NCBI RefSeq assembly: GCF_007748095.1
Contig: NZ_CP036287.1
Coordinates: 5,518,001 to 5,582,000, forward strand
Source of the DNA: Engelhardtia mirabilis
Lineage (GTDB): Bacteria > Planctomycetota > UBA1135 > GCA-002686595
DNA: 64,000 nt
Reading direction: 5' to 3'
The translations under genes and the position numbers were made by a program. How positions within the stretch are numbered: the stretch's first letter is position 1; every line of letters starts with the position of its first letter. The notes beneath the pieces were generated by a model. That model was not told the origin of the DNA. It searched no databases and saw nothing but the letters and a program-made list of their open reading frames with translations. Shown piece after piece: positions 37,727 through 45,968 of the stretch.

Positions 37727-38515
37727 CTACTCGCTCGCGCGCCGGGTCAACGGGAACACGAGCTGCGCGGGCACGCTGCGCGGCATCTCACCGTCGCTCG
37801 GGTAGCCGATGCGCTCCGGTGCGCGGTCTGTGGGCCAGTAGGCGGTGCCGAAGAGCCAGTCCCACACCGACAGCACGATCCCGAAGTTCTTGGCCACGCC
37901 GCCCTCACTCGAGGCGTCGTGGTGCCACAGGTGCATGCGCGGGCTGTTGAACAGGTAGGCCAGCGGGCCGATGCCGAGGTCGATGTTCGAGTGGTTGAAG
38001 TGGCCCCAAGCGGTTCCGAAGACCGCGGCGGCGAAGAGCGGGCCGGGCGCTCCGCCAAGGAGCGACAGGGGCAACCACAACAACGAGCTGTAGACGACGA
38101 TCTCGACCCAATGGAAGCGGAAGGAAGCGATCCAGTCCATCTGGTGCACCGAGTGGTGGACCTTGTGGAACTGCCACAACAGCGGAACGCGGTGCAGCAG
38201 GTTGTGGACGCACCACTGCAGGAAGTCGGAGACGACCAGGTAGGAGCAGAACTGTAGGGTCGGGTGTAGGGCGCCGAGGCCGGTGCCGGGCTGGGCGAAG
38301 GGGAGCCACGGCTCGAGCAACTCGCGCAGGCCCAGGCTCACGGTCCCCACCGTTCCGCCCACGATCACGGCGTAGAAGTGCCCGTTGAAGGCCAGGTAGA
38401 ACAGGTCGTTCCCGAGTTGTGGCCGCAGCGCCGGTTGCTCGCGCCGCGCGGGGCGCAAGCGCTCGAGCAGGACGAAGACCAGGCTCACACCCACGAGCCA
38501 GTGCCAATAGGTCAT
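37727..38515 (-). CDS. Sterol desaturase / fatty acid hydroxylase superfamily protein
   Basis: 262 residues with four or more membrane spans. The di-iron His motifs are present: CVHNLLHR, FHKVHHSVHQMD and MHLWHHDAS, plus HFNHSN. This superfamily hydroxylates or desaturates lipids using oxygen. Which lipid is unknown; planctomycetes can make sterols and hopanoids, but no squalene cyclase is in view. It starts 14 bases after the rhodanese gene ends, so it is probably the last gene of the unit from 44458 to 37727. Confidence 0.85.
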   Translation of the reverse strand: MTYWHWLVGVSLVFVLLERLRPARREQPALRPQLGNDLFYLAFNGHFYAVIVGGTVGTVSLGLRELLEPWLPFAQPGTGLGALHPTLQFCSYLVVSDFLQWCVHNLLHRVPLLWQFHKVHHSVHQMDWIASFRFHWVEIVVYSSLLWLPLSLLGGAPGPLFAAAVFGTAWGHFNHSNIDLGIGPLAYLFNSPRMHLWHHDASSEGGVAKNFGIVLSVWDWLFGTAYWPTDRAPERIGYPSDGEMPRSVPAQLVFPLTRRASE

Positions 38516-38529
38516 CACGGGCAGCCGGG

Positions 38530-39546
38530 CTAGCGGAAGGACTCCGGCCACAGGTCGCGGCCCAGGAGCTGTCCCCAGTCGCGGTCGAAGGGGTGCACGT
38601 GCGGAACGGTGGAGCCGCCCCGGAAGACCGCGTGGCCCCGGTTGGCCCACTGGAAGATCGAGCCCTCGAGGTTGCGAACGCGGGTGAAGCCCGCGGCGCC
38701 GAGCGCCTCGGCCAGGTCGCTCGAGCGCCAGCCCACCGAGCAGTAGGTCACGACCTCGGTGTCCTGCGGAAGTCCCTCCAGCTCGGCCAGGGCCCGCTCG
38801 AGGGTCGCGGCCCGGCGCGCGCCGGGCAGGTGGCTGGTGGCGTACTCGTCGGGCTCGCGCACGTCGAGCAGCACCGGCGGGCGGCGCGCGGAGCCCAGGC
38901 GCGCGGCGAGGGCGGCCACGCTCATCTGGTGCGCCCGGGGGAAGCGCCCGCGGATCTGCTGCTCGAGCGCCGAGCGACGCTCGGGCTCGGGGCCGAACAC
39001 GTAGTCCCGCGCGAGCTGCTCGAGGGCGCTGCCCTCCACCAGGCCGATGCGGCGCGCCTCCGCGAGAGCCGCCTCCCACTCGAGCCCCTCGTCGAGCACG
39101 CGCCAGACGAGCCAGACGGCGGCGGACTTCGACGGATCGCCGGACCACAGCCAGAGGGTCGTCCCGTCGAAGTCGACGACCGCGTCGGGTTCGACGCCCG
39201 TCCACCGCGCAACCGGATCGCAGGTGTCGACGTGGGCTCGCAGGATGCCGCGCAGCTCGAGCAGCCTCCGGCGGTCGAGCTCGCCGCCCTGATCGAGGTC
39301 GAGCTCCGCATCCGTGTCCGACCCGAGCTCGATCCGTTGACTGAGGTGAGGACCGACGGCGACGCCGATCCACCCGGCGCGGAACGCCGCTCCGGGCGTC
39401 ACGCACTCCACGAGCTCGCCGAGCGGCAGCGGCTCCACCCCCCGCACCCCGCGGACCTGTCCCGCGACGATCAAGGCCAATGTGGACGCCACCAACCGCC
39501 AGGCGGAGCGCTCGATCGAACGACGAGGTCCCGCGCCCCGCTTCAC
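38530..39546 (-). CDS. Rhodanese-domain protein with phosphatase-like N-terminal region
   Basis: 338 residues from GTG at 39546, overlapping the DUF1501 stop by four bases. After an N-terminal segment that may be a signal sequence, residues ~110-190 recall a dual-specificity phosphatase, but the C-x5-R signature reads LWSGDPSKSA, so that domain is probably inactive. Residues ~220-320 are a rhodanese domain: VLLDVREPDEYATSHLPGAR and the catalytic loop VTYCSVGWRSSDLA with the active Cys. It probably transfers sulfane sulfur. The last ~40 residues (GGSTVPHVHPFDRDWGQLLG) are an extra tail. Confidence 0.75.
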   Translation of the reverse strand: MKRGAGPRRSIERSAWRLVASTLALIVAGQVRGVRGVEPLPLGELVECVTPGAAFRAGWIGVAVGPHLSQRIELGSDTDAELDLDQGGELDRRRLLELRGILRAHVDTCDPVARWTGVEPDAVVDFDGTTLWLWSGDPSKSAAVWLVWRVLDEGLEWEAALAEARRIGLVEGSALEQLARDYVFGPEPERRSALEQQIRGRFPRAHQMSVAALAARLGSARRPPVLLDVREPDEYATSHLPGARRAATLERALAELEGLPQDTEVVTYCSVGWRSSDLAEALGAAGFTRVRNLEGSIFQWANRGHAVFRGGSTVPHVHPFDRDWGQLLGRDLWPESFR

Positions 39547-40946
39547 GCCAACAACTCCGGCACCACGTGCCCGTGTACGTCGGTCAGCCGCATCTCGCGA
39601 CCCCCGAAGTTGACCGTCAGGCGCGTGTGGTCGACTCCGAGCAGGTGCAGCATGGTCGCGTGGAGGTCGTAGATCTCCAGGGGCCGCTCCACGGCCTTGT
39701 AGCCGAAGTCGTCGGTGGCGCCGACCACACTGCCGCCGCGCACGCCGCCGCCGGCCAACCAGATCGAGAAGCCGAAGGGGTTGTGGTCGCGCCCGTCGGT
39801 GCCCTGGGCGAAGGGCGTGCGGCCGAATTCGCCGGCGAAGACCACCAGGGTGTCGGCGAGCAGGCCGCGGCTCTCGAGATCCGCCAGGAGCCCCGCGATC
39901 GGCCGATCGACGGCGCGCGCATTCTTCTCGTGGGCCTGCTTCAGGTCCGAGTGCTGGTCCCAGCGGTCGCAGCCGCCGATGGCCGGGCAGGTCAGCTCCA
40001 CGAAGCGCACGCCGCGCTCGACCAGGCGACGCGCAAGCAAGCACTGGCTGGCGTAGGTGCGCGTAGGCTCGAATTCGTCGTCGAGGCCGTAGAGCGCGCG
40101 GGTTGCGGCGCTCTCGCCCGACAGGTCCGCCAGCTCCGGCACCGCCGCCTGCATGCGGAAGGCCAGCTCGCAGTTGGCGATGGCCGACTCGACCGCGTCC
40201 GCGCGGCCCGTGCGCGCGTTGAAGCCCTCGTCCAGGCGCGCCAACAGGTCGAGCTTGCGCCGCTGGACCTCGTCCGCGCGCTCCAGCGGACGCACGTTGG
40301 CCACCGGCTCGGGCCCCGGCCGCATGACCGAGCCCTCGAAAGTCGCCGGCAGGAAGCCGCTGCCGAAGCACTGCTGGCCGCCCGGCGGCGTCAGGCCGCC
40401 GTCGAGAACGACATAGCCGGGCAGGTTCTCGGACTCCGAGCCCAGGCCGTAGGTGACCCAGGCGCCCATGGACGGACGCCCGGAGAGCCCCAGCCCCGTG
40501 TGCAGGAAGTAGTTGGCGTTGGTGTGCTCGCTGAAGGGCGAGGTCATCGAGCGCACCACGCACAGCTTGTCCGCGTGGGCCCCGACGTTGCGGAACAGGT
40601 CGGAGACCTCGAGCCCGCTCTCCCCGTAGCGCCGGAACTCCCAGGGGCTCGCGAGGGTGTTGCCGTTGTTGTCGAACTGGGTGGCCTCCATGGCCATGCC
40701 GAAGGGCTGGCCGTGCTCGGCGGTCAGGCGCGGCTTGGGGTCGAAGGTGTCGACCTGGCTCGGGCCGCCGTCCATGTAGAGGAAGATCACCCGCTTGGCC
40801 CGCGGCGCGTGGTGCAGTGCGGGCCCGTCCGGCCCCTGGCGTCCGAACGCGCGCTGGCCGAAGAGCGCGCTGAACGCCAGGGCGCCAAAGCCCATGCTGG
40901 CCCGCCCGAGCAGCTCGCGGCGGCCGATGTGGAAGGGGCACTGCAT
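39543..40946 (-). CDS. DUF1501 domain protein, Tat-exported
   Basis: 467 residues. The N-terminus has a twin-arginine-like signal (GRRELLGRASMGFGALAFSA). The rest matches DUF1501, an alkaline-phosphatase-superfamily relative: VIFLYMDGGPSQVDTFDPKP, VRSMTSPFSEHTNANYFLHTG, RFVELTCPAIGGCDRWDQHSD, VVFAGEFGRTPFAQG and GRDHNPFGFSIW. DUF1501 genes almost always follow DUF1549/DUF1553 genes in planctomycetes, as here (two bases apart). Their joint role is thought to be polysaccharide-related but is not established. Confidence 0.93.
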   Translation of the reverse strand: MQCPFHIGRRELLGRASMGFGALAFSALFGQRAFGRQGPDGPALHHAPRAKRVIFLYMDGGPSQVDTFDPKPRLTAEHGQPFGMAMEATQFDNNGNTLASPWEFRRYGESGLEVSDLFRNVGAHADKLCVVRSMTSPFSEHTNANYFLHTGLGLSGRPSMGAWVTYGLGSESENLPGYVVLDGGLTPPGGQQCFGSGFLPATFEGSVMRPGPEPVANVRPLERADEVQRRKLDLLARLDEGFNARTGRADAVESAIANCELAFRMQAAVPELADLSGESAATRALYGLDDEFEPTRTYASQCLLARRLVERGVRFVELTCPAIGGCDRWDQHSDLKQAHEKNARAVDRPIAGLLADLESRGLLADTLVVFAGEFGRTPFAQGTDGRDHNPFGFSIWLAGGGVRGGSVVGATDDFGYKAVERPLEIYDLHATMLHLLGVDHTRLTVNFGGREMRLTDVHGHVVPELLA

Positions 40947-40948
40947 GG

Positions 40949-43900
40949 CTACTCGATGAACGAGAACTCCTTGGACTGCAAGAGCACGTGGGCCAGGTCG
41001 GCCAAGGCCAGGTCGACGGCCGCGAAGTCGGCGGCCTCGGTGGGCGAGGGCGCGCGCTGGAGCGCGAGCTCGAACAGGGCGACGATTCGCGCCCCGGGCG
41101 CGCTGGTCTCGCCCCCCGCGCGCTCCAGGGCGCGCGCCGCGAGCCGCTCGGCCTGGTCGTGCACGAAGGGGTCGTTCATCAGGGCCAGGGACTGGGCCGG
41201 CACATTCGAGCGGGCGCGCAGGCCCCGCGTCGAGTGCGGGTCCGGGCAGTCGAAGATGCGCAGCAAGGGCGTCGGAAAGTTGCGCCGCACCTCGAGGTAG
41301 ATGCTGCGGCGCCCGTCGCCGTCGCGCGGTCCGCTGTGGCCCGGCCGGCCGCGCCCCTGCTGGAATTCGGTCAGGTGCACCGCGACGCTGCGTCCGAAGC
41401 GGGCCGGATCCAGGCGACCGGAGACCGCCAGCAGGGCGTCGCGCAGGGACTCCGCGTCCAGGCGCCGGGGCCTGCGGATCGAGAGCAGCGTGTTGGACGG
41501 ATCGACGGCGAGCAGCTCGGCACTCGGCTCCACGCAGGCCGTGCGGTAGGCGCGACTGAGCACGAGTTCGCGCACCAGCGCCTTGGTCGACCAGTCGAGC
41601 TCGCCGCGAAAGCGCAGCGACAGGTGGTCGAGCAGCTCGGGGTGGCTCGGCGGCTCGCCGAGCAGGCCGAAGTCGTCGGGCGTGGGCACCAGGCCGCGCC
41701 CGAAGAGCTGCTGCCAGATGCGGTTCACGGGAACACGCGCCGCGACGGGGTTCGACTCCGACAGCAGCGCCTCGGCCAGGGCCAGGCGTCCGCTGCCGGC
41801 GGCGTCGCCGAGGGGCTCGCCGCCCCCGAACAGGCCCGGGAAGCGCCGCGGCGCCGGCTCCATCGGCTGGGCCGAGTCGCCGCGGTGGAAGACGAACTCG
41901 TCCTCGCCGTCGCCGTCGGCCATGGCCAGGGCGCGCAGCGGCCGCGGCAGCTCGGCCTCGCGCCCGGCGAAGGCCGCCGGGAGCTCGTGGGGCAGCTCGA
42001 CCAGGCCCTCGGCCAGGGCCCAGGCCACCAGAGCCGCCCCCTGCCCGTCGGCCTCGCCGCCGAGGAAGCGCGCCACCGCCCGGCCCGCCGCCCGCGCGTC
42101 GGCTCCGAGCACTTCGCCGGCAGCGGGGGCAGGCGCCGCCACGTCGCTCCAGCGGGGTCGTCCGACGCGGATGGAGCCGTCCGTGCGGTCGTCGTGGATC
42201 TCGTAGTGGGCGCGGTGGCCGATCCACTTCGACAGGTCGTGGCTGAGCACGATCCAACCGGGTGCGTCGACCACGTGCCGCGCGCTCTCGAACAAGAGCG
42301 CGTTGAACTCGTCCAGGGTGTAGCCGTCGACGATCACCCGCAGGGTGCCCCGCCCGCGCGCCGGCACGAGCAGGAAGGGTGCGGTGATCTCGAAGGTGGG
42401 CGAGCGCAGCACGCCCAGCAGGGCGTCGGAGACCAGCCCCGAGTCGAACTCCGCGTCCCCGGCGGGCTCCAGCCGCGCGGCCGGCGAGCGCCACAGGACC
42501 GGCTCGCCCTCGGGGCGCTCGAAGGCCCAGCCCGTGGGCGTCCAGTCGCCCCGCCGGCCCCACGGCGCGGCGCGACCGGGCGCCAGGGGTCCCGCCTCGC
42601 GCGGCAGCCGCGCCGCGCTCGCCACCCAACGCTCCACGGTCGAGAGCTCCAGATCGAACTGAGACGCCACGACCTCCATCGAGCGGCGCAATGGCTGCTC
42701 GAGATCGGGCGCGTCGCTGAGCACGAAGTGGTCGGCGCGAATGTTGCCCCAGCCCCCCTCGACCTGGTCGAAGACTTCGATGCGCCCGCGCTCACCGCGC
42801 AGCTCGTCGAGGTCGAAGCTGTGCGGGATCAGCTCCAGGGAGTTGTGACCCGTGGCTTCGCGGGCGACTTGCCCGTCGACCAGCAGCCGCACGCCGGTCC
42901 CGCTGGGGTGGTTGCCGCCGCCGATCAGGAAGTGCAGCCGGCGGCGATCGAGCAGGAACTCGTCCGAGCGCAGCACCCCCCGGCGCAGGTCGGTCTGCAC
43001 CGAGCTCTCGTTCGGACCCCGCGCGTGGCTGTTGGCGAAGCCAGCGCCCCGCGCCGTCCCGCTGGCGCGGAGGGGATCGGTGCCGGCCAACCACGGCGCC
43101 GGTCCGAAGGCATCGCCCTCGACCTCGAAGCCCGACCAGTCACCGCCGTCGAAGTCGAACAGCATGCGGTCGGGCGCGGGGCCGCGCTCGCCGGGCCGGC
43201 GCGAGCCACCGACCACCTCCTGCGCCGCCCGCAAGCCGCGCCGCACCCGTTCGCCGAGCTCGTCGGCGCGCTGCGCCGCCAGCGCGTGGAGCTGCTCCCG
43301 CGCGTTCGCGTCCAGGTCCCGCAGGCCGGCCGCACCCTGGCCGACCGCGCCCCGAGGATCGAGGAAGGCCAACTGCCGCCGCGAGCTCTGCACGAAGCCC
43401 GCCAGGCCGTAGTACTCCGACTGCAGGATCGGATCGAACTTGTGGTCGTGGCAGCGGGCGCAGCTGATCGTCGTCGCCAGGAAGGATTTGCTCAGCACGT
43501 CGATCTGGTTGTCGATGCGCTGGGCCTCGTCGGCGCGCACGTCCACCGGAGCGTGGGTGCCCTGGGACAGCCACCACCAGCCGGTGCCGCGGATCGACGC
43601 GTTGGCCCCGTCCACGGGGTCCACGCGCGGCTCGGCGAGCAGGTCGCCGGCCAGGTGCTCGCGGACCAGGTCGTCGTAGGGAACGTCGTCCTCGAACGCA
43701 CGGATGACGTAGTCGCGGTAGCGCCAGGCCTCGGGGATCGGGTAGTCGAACTCGTGGGCGTAGGTCTCCGCGAAGCGCATCAGGTCCAGCCAGTGGCGGG
43801 CCTGGCGCTCGGCGTAGTGGGGCGAGGCAAGCAGGCGATCGACCTGGCGCTCCCAGGCCCCGGGCGCGTTGTCGGACTCGAAGGCGGCGACTTCTTTCGG

Positions 43901-44458
43901 CGTCGGCGGCAGGCCGACGAGGTCGAAGGACGCGCGGCGCAGGAGCGCGCGCCGATCGGCCTCCGGCGCCGGCGCGAGCCCGGCGGCGTCGATCGCGGCG
44001 AAGACGAAGCGATCCACCGGGTTCGTGTCCCAGGCCGGGTCGCTGGCGCGCGGCGGCGCGACGGCTCGCGGGGCCTGGAGGGACCAGTGGCGCTCGTAGT
44101 GCGCGCCCTCTTCGATCCAGCGCTCGAGCAACTCGATCTCCCCCTCGGTCAGCGGCTCGCCCTCCGGGGGCATGCGGTCGCGCGGATCGAGCTCGCGGAC
44201 CTTCTCGACCAGCACGCTGAAGTCCGGATCCCCAGGCACGATCGCCGCGCCCAGGCCGTGGGGCCGCTCGAAGGTCGCCCCGTCGAAGGTGTCCAGGCGC
44301 ACGCCCGCCTCGCGCGTGCTCGGGTCGAAGCCGTGGCAGGGCAGGCACGAGCGGGCCAGGATCGGCCGCACCTGATCGCCGAAGTCGACCGGCAGCTCCT
44401 GCGCCGGAGCGGGGAGGGGCAGCAGTGCGAGGCAGAGGATCGAGAGGGCGAATCTCAC
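40949..44458 (-). CDS. Planctomycete cytochrome-type DUF1549/DUF1553 protein
   Basis: 1169 residues from GTG at 44458 (TATCCT seven bases upstream on the minus strand). After a signal peptide, residues ~25-120 form the PSD1 cytochrome-like region with heme motif CLPCHG and a distal Met in DRMPPEGEP. DUF1549 follows (about 140-370) with RFVFAAIDAAGLAPAP, RHWLDLMRFAETYAHEFDY and a second CARCHDHKFDP. A ~390-residue middle part has a concanavalin-like insertion. DUF1553 is C-terminal with RVPVNRIWQQLFGRGLVPTPDDFG, LSRAYRT and PAQSLALMNDPFV. A large exported redox protein paired with DUF1501. Confidence 0.95.
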   Translation of the reverse strand: MRFALSILCLALLPLPAPAQELPVDFGDQVRPILARSCLPCHGFDPSTREAGVRLDTFDGATFERPHGLGAAIVPGDPDFSVLVEKVRELDPRDRMPPEGEPLTEGEIELLERWIEEGAHYERHWSLQAPRAVAPPRASDPAWDTNPVDRFVFAAIDAAGLAPAPEADRRALLRRASFDLVGLPPTPKEVAAFESDNAPGAWERQVDRLLASPHYAERQARHWLDLMRFAETYAHEFDYPIPEAWRYRDYVIRAFEDDVPYDDLVREHLAGDLLAEPRVDPVDGANASIRGTGWWWLSQGTHAPVDVRADEAQRIDNQIDVLSKSFLATTISCARCHDHKFDPILQSEYYGLAGFVQSSRRQLAFLDPRGAVGQGAAGLRDLDANAREQLHALAAQRADELGERVRRGLRAAQEVVGGSRRPGERGPAPDRMLFDFDGGDWSGFEVEGDAFGPAPWLAGTDPLRASGTARGAGFANSHARGPNESSVQTDLRRGVLRSDEFLLDRRRLHFLIGGGNHPSGTGVRLLVDGQVAREATGHNSLELIPHSFDLDELRGERGRIEVFDQVEGGWGNIRADHFVLSDAPDLEQPLRRSMEVVASQFDLELSTVERWVASAARLPREAGPLAPGRAAPWGRRGDWTPTGWAFERPEGEPVLWRSPAARLEPAGDAEFDSGLVSDALLGVLRSPTFEITAPFLLVPARGRGTLRVIVDGYTLDEFNALLFESARHVVDAPGWIVLSHDLSKWIGHRAHYEIHDDRTDGSIRVGRPRWSDVAAPAPAAGEVLGADARAAGRAVARFLGGEADGQGAALVAWALAEGLVELPHELPAAFAGREAELPRPLRALAMADGDGEDEFVFHRGDSAQPMEPAPRRFPGLFGGGEPLGDAAGSGRLALAEALLSESNPVAARVPVNRIWQQLFGRGLVPTPDDFGLLGEPPSHPELLDHLSLRFRGELDWSTKALVRELVLSRAYRTACVEPSAELLAVDPSNTLLSIRRPRRLDAESLRDALLAVSGRLDPARFGRSVAVHLTEFQQGRGRPGHSGPRDGDGRRSIYLEVRRNFPTPLLRIFDCPDPHSTRGLRARSNVPAQSLALMNDPFVHDQAERLAARALERAGGETSAPGARIVALFELALQRAPSPTEAADFAAVDLALADLAHVLLQSKEFSFIE

Positions 44459-44465
44459 GCCGCCG

Positions 44466-44471
44466 AGGATA
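44466..44471 (-). promoter_or_regulatory. Putative -10 box, leaderless start
   Basis: TATCCT on the minus strand ends seven bases before the GTG at 44458. Confidence 0.5.
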
Positions 44472-44473
44472 GT

Positions 44474-44624
44474 GGCGTGGGACGTACGGTGGCGTGGGGC
44501 GTACGGTGGCGGGACCCTTTGTCCCAGCGGGGCGCAGAATTGCCGGCAACGCCGGCAGTTCTGCGCCCCGCTGGGACAAAGGGTCCCGCCACCGTACGCC
44601 CCACGCCACCGTACGTCCCACGCC
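44474..44624. repeat. 74-bp-arm palindrome (long hairpin element, copy 2)
   Basis: Left arm 44474-44547 and right arm 44551-44624 are reverse complements over 74 bases with one mismatch (44540 with 44558) around the loop AAC, the complement of copy 1's loop. The unit GTACGGTGGCG occurs twice per arm. The inner part matches copy 1 at 26310-26442. It fills the gap between two divergent genes: it begins three bases from the TATCCT box of the minus gene and ends six bases before the TAGTCT box of the plus gene. Confidence 0.97.
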
Positions 44625-44630
44625 GGACGC

Positions 44631-44636
44631 TAGTCT
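44631..44636 (+). promoter_or_regulatory. Putative -10 box, leaderless start
   Basis: TAGTCT ends seven bases before the ATG at 44644 and lies just beyond the palindrome foot. Confidence 0.5.
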
Positions 44637-44643
44637 CCCCGCC

Positions 44644-45099
44644 ATGGACATCCAGGCCCAGGTCACGCGGGAGATCGAGGAGATCCACGTCGCCTTCACC
44701 GAGTGGTTCAGCGCCCGAACTCCCGCCGACGACGCGACCTTCGAGCGCCTGGTCGCGAGCCGCTTCGAACCCGGATTCACGATCGTCCCGCCCGACGGCC
44801 GCGCCGTGGCCGAGGAAGAGCTGCTCGACGGGCTGCGCGGTGCCCACGGCGCGGACGCGGGGCTCTCGATCCAGATCCGCGAGGTTCGCGTGCGACACGA
44901 CCTCGGCGACCTCGTGATCGCCACCTACGAGGAGTGGCAGAGCTCCGACCGACCGGGGCGCCCGCCCCTCACCGGGCGCACATCCACCGCCGTCCTGCGC
45001 CGGCGCGTGGAGGGGTGGGGCTGGGTCCACGTGCACGAAACCTGGTTGCCGACCACCGAGCTGAGCGGGCGACCCTTCGAGCAGGGCAGCGTCGGGTAG
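44644..45099 (+). CDS. SnoaL/DUF4440-like small protein
   Basis: 151 residues with the NTF2-like cone fold pattern: a long N-terminal helix (VTREIEEIHVAFTEWFSART), then LLDGLRGAHG, beta-strands IQIREVRVRHDLGDLVIATYEEW and VEGWGWVHVHETWLP. Such proteins bind small ligands or have isomerase-like activity; no catalytic residues are obvious. Its stop codon (TAG 45097-45099) lies inside the repeat copy at 45091-45120, so the repeat supplies the last residues. Confidence 0.6.
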   Translation: MDIQAQVTREIEEIHVAFTEWFSARTPADDATFERLVASRFEPGFTIVPPDGRAVAEEELLDGLRGAHGADAGLSIQIREVRVRHDLGDLVIATYEEWQSSDRPGRPPLTGRTSTAVLRRRVEGWGWVHVHETWLPTTELSGRPFEQGSVG

Positions 45100-45120
45100 G
45101 CGTTCCTACGGTGCCCGGGC
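45091..45120 (+). repeat. GGGTAGGCGTTC-type repeat, half copy
   Basis: CGGGTAGGCGTTC is followed by CTACGGTGCCCGGG, matching one arm and the loop of the elements at 35066 and 60284 but lacking the second arm. The part CGTTCCTACGGTGCC is a near-direct repeat of 45879-45897. Confidence 0.8.
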
Positions 45121-45129
45121 GTGCGAGCC

Positions 45130-45471
45130 TCAGTCGACGAACAGCTCCACGTTCAGACCGAACGTCAACCACCAGGACACGACGCCACTGAGCATGGCGA
45201 CACCACCGATCCGCAGCAGCGCGAGTTCGCTCGTCAACCCAGCGAGGGGAAGGAGCAAGAAGCCCCCGACCACGAGCGCCATCTGAACGATCACCGACCA
45301 GAACAGCGCAGGGAAGGCCCATCCGACGTCCCGATCGAGGAGTACCGAGGTGTTGAGCCAGACCACGAACAGGAGTTCCACCGCGATCGTGATCCACACG
45401 GCCCGTCCGATCCACCCGGGCCAGCGAGCCGGCGGACGGCGGACCGGGCGGCGGGTAGGGCCCTCGTCCAT
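45130..45471 (-). CDS. Small membrane protein, paralogue A
   Basis: 113 residues with three or four membrane spans. An N-terminal RRPVRRPPARWPGWIGR stretch is shared in pattern with the next gene (RRPPARWPVQIVR), followed by hydrophobic segments at about 26-44, 52-74 and 80-105. Both genes have the same length and order of spans, so they are diverged tandem duplicates. No known family. Repeat half copies flank the pair. Confidence 0.6.
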   Translation of the reverse strand: MDEGPTRRPVRRPPARWPGWIGRAVWITIAVELLFVVWLNTSVLLDRDVGWAFPALFWSVIVQMALVVGGFLLLPLAGLTSELALLRIGGVAMLSGVVSWWLTFGLNVELFVD

Positions 45472-45513
45472 GGGGGCGACCCTATCGATTCGAGTTCGAT
45501 CGGTGGCGGGCGA

Positions 45514-45852
45514 TCACGCCAGGAACGGCGCCGCCACGACGACGCCCGGAACGAACAAGAGCAGGCCGGCGGCCAACGCGACGAAGCCGGTCCGCAGAAG
45601 CCTCAGCTCATCGGTCAACGCCGCTGCGAGCCAAAGCGCGAGCCAAGTGCCGACGAGGGCGGGGGGCAAGAACACGGCGATCATGGTCGACGGTCCATAC
45701 GAGGGCTTCGACGAGTCGAAACCGAGAACGGCGATGCACCAAACGAGTGCGAGGAGATCGAGGCCGATCAGGAGCCACAGCCCGCGCACGATCTGAACGG
45801 GCCAACGCGCAGGAGGGCGGCGAAGAGCGCGGTTCGACGTGCGTTCGTTCAC
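45514..45852 (-). CDS. Small membrane protein, paralogue B
   Basis: 112 residues from GTG at 45852, chosen because upstream the frame enters the 18-bp tandem repeat and codes VGPKWA units, which is unlikely to be real coding. It has RRPPARWP near residue 10 and spans at about 22-42, 55-76 and 84-108, as in paralogue A. Function unknown; two duplicated membrane genes bounded by repeats might be a small transferable unit. Confidence 0.6.
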   Translation of the reverse strand: MNERTSNRALRRPPARWPVQIVRGLWLLIGLDLLALVWCIAVLGFDSSKPSYGPSTMIAVFLPPALVGTWLALWLAAALTDELRLLRTGFVALAAGLLLFVPGVVVAAPFLA

Positions 45853-45878
45853 GAGACTGACCCTAGCGGCCGGGCAGT

Positions 45879-45898
45879 CGTTCGTACGGTGCCAGGCA
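45879..45898 (+). repeat. Repeat half copy, direct repeat of 45101-45119
   Basis: CGTTCGTACGGTGCCAGGC matches the complement of the loop plus one arm of the element at 60284-60331, and 16 of 19 bases of 45101-45119 in the same orientation. The pair brackets the two paralogous membrane genes. Confidence 0.75.
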
Positions 45899-45902
45899 TA
45901 AA

Positions 45903-45968
45903 TCGGACCTACTGCCCATTTCGGACCTACTGCCCATTTCGGACCTACTGCCCATTTCGGACCTACTG
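45903..45968. repeat. 18-bp tandem repeat, 3.7 copies, overlapping the CpsD-like gene end
   Basis: TCGGACCTACTGCCCATT repeats at 45903, 45921 and 45939, with a partial copy at 45957. The stop codon of the CpsD-like gene (45963-45965, minus) lies inside the last partial copy, so the array probably grew by slippage from the gene's end. Confidence 0.92.

Noticed and set aside
40988..44917. 1309-residue open frame on the plus strand
   Set aside because: It is antisense to the DUF1549/DUF1553 gene, has no recognisable domain and no coding bias of its own. High GC makes such long antisense frames common.
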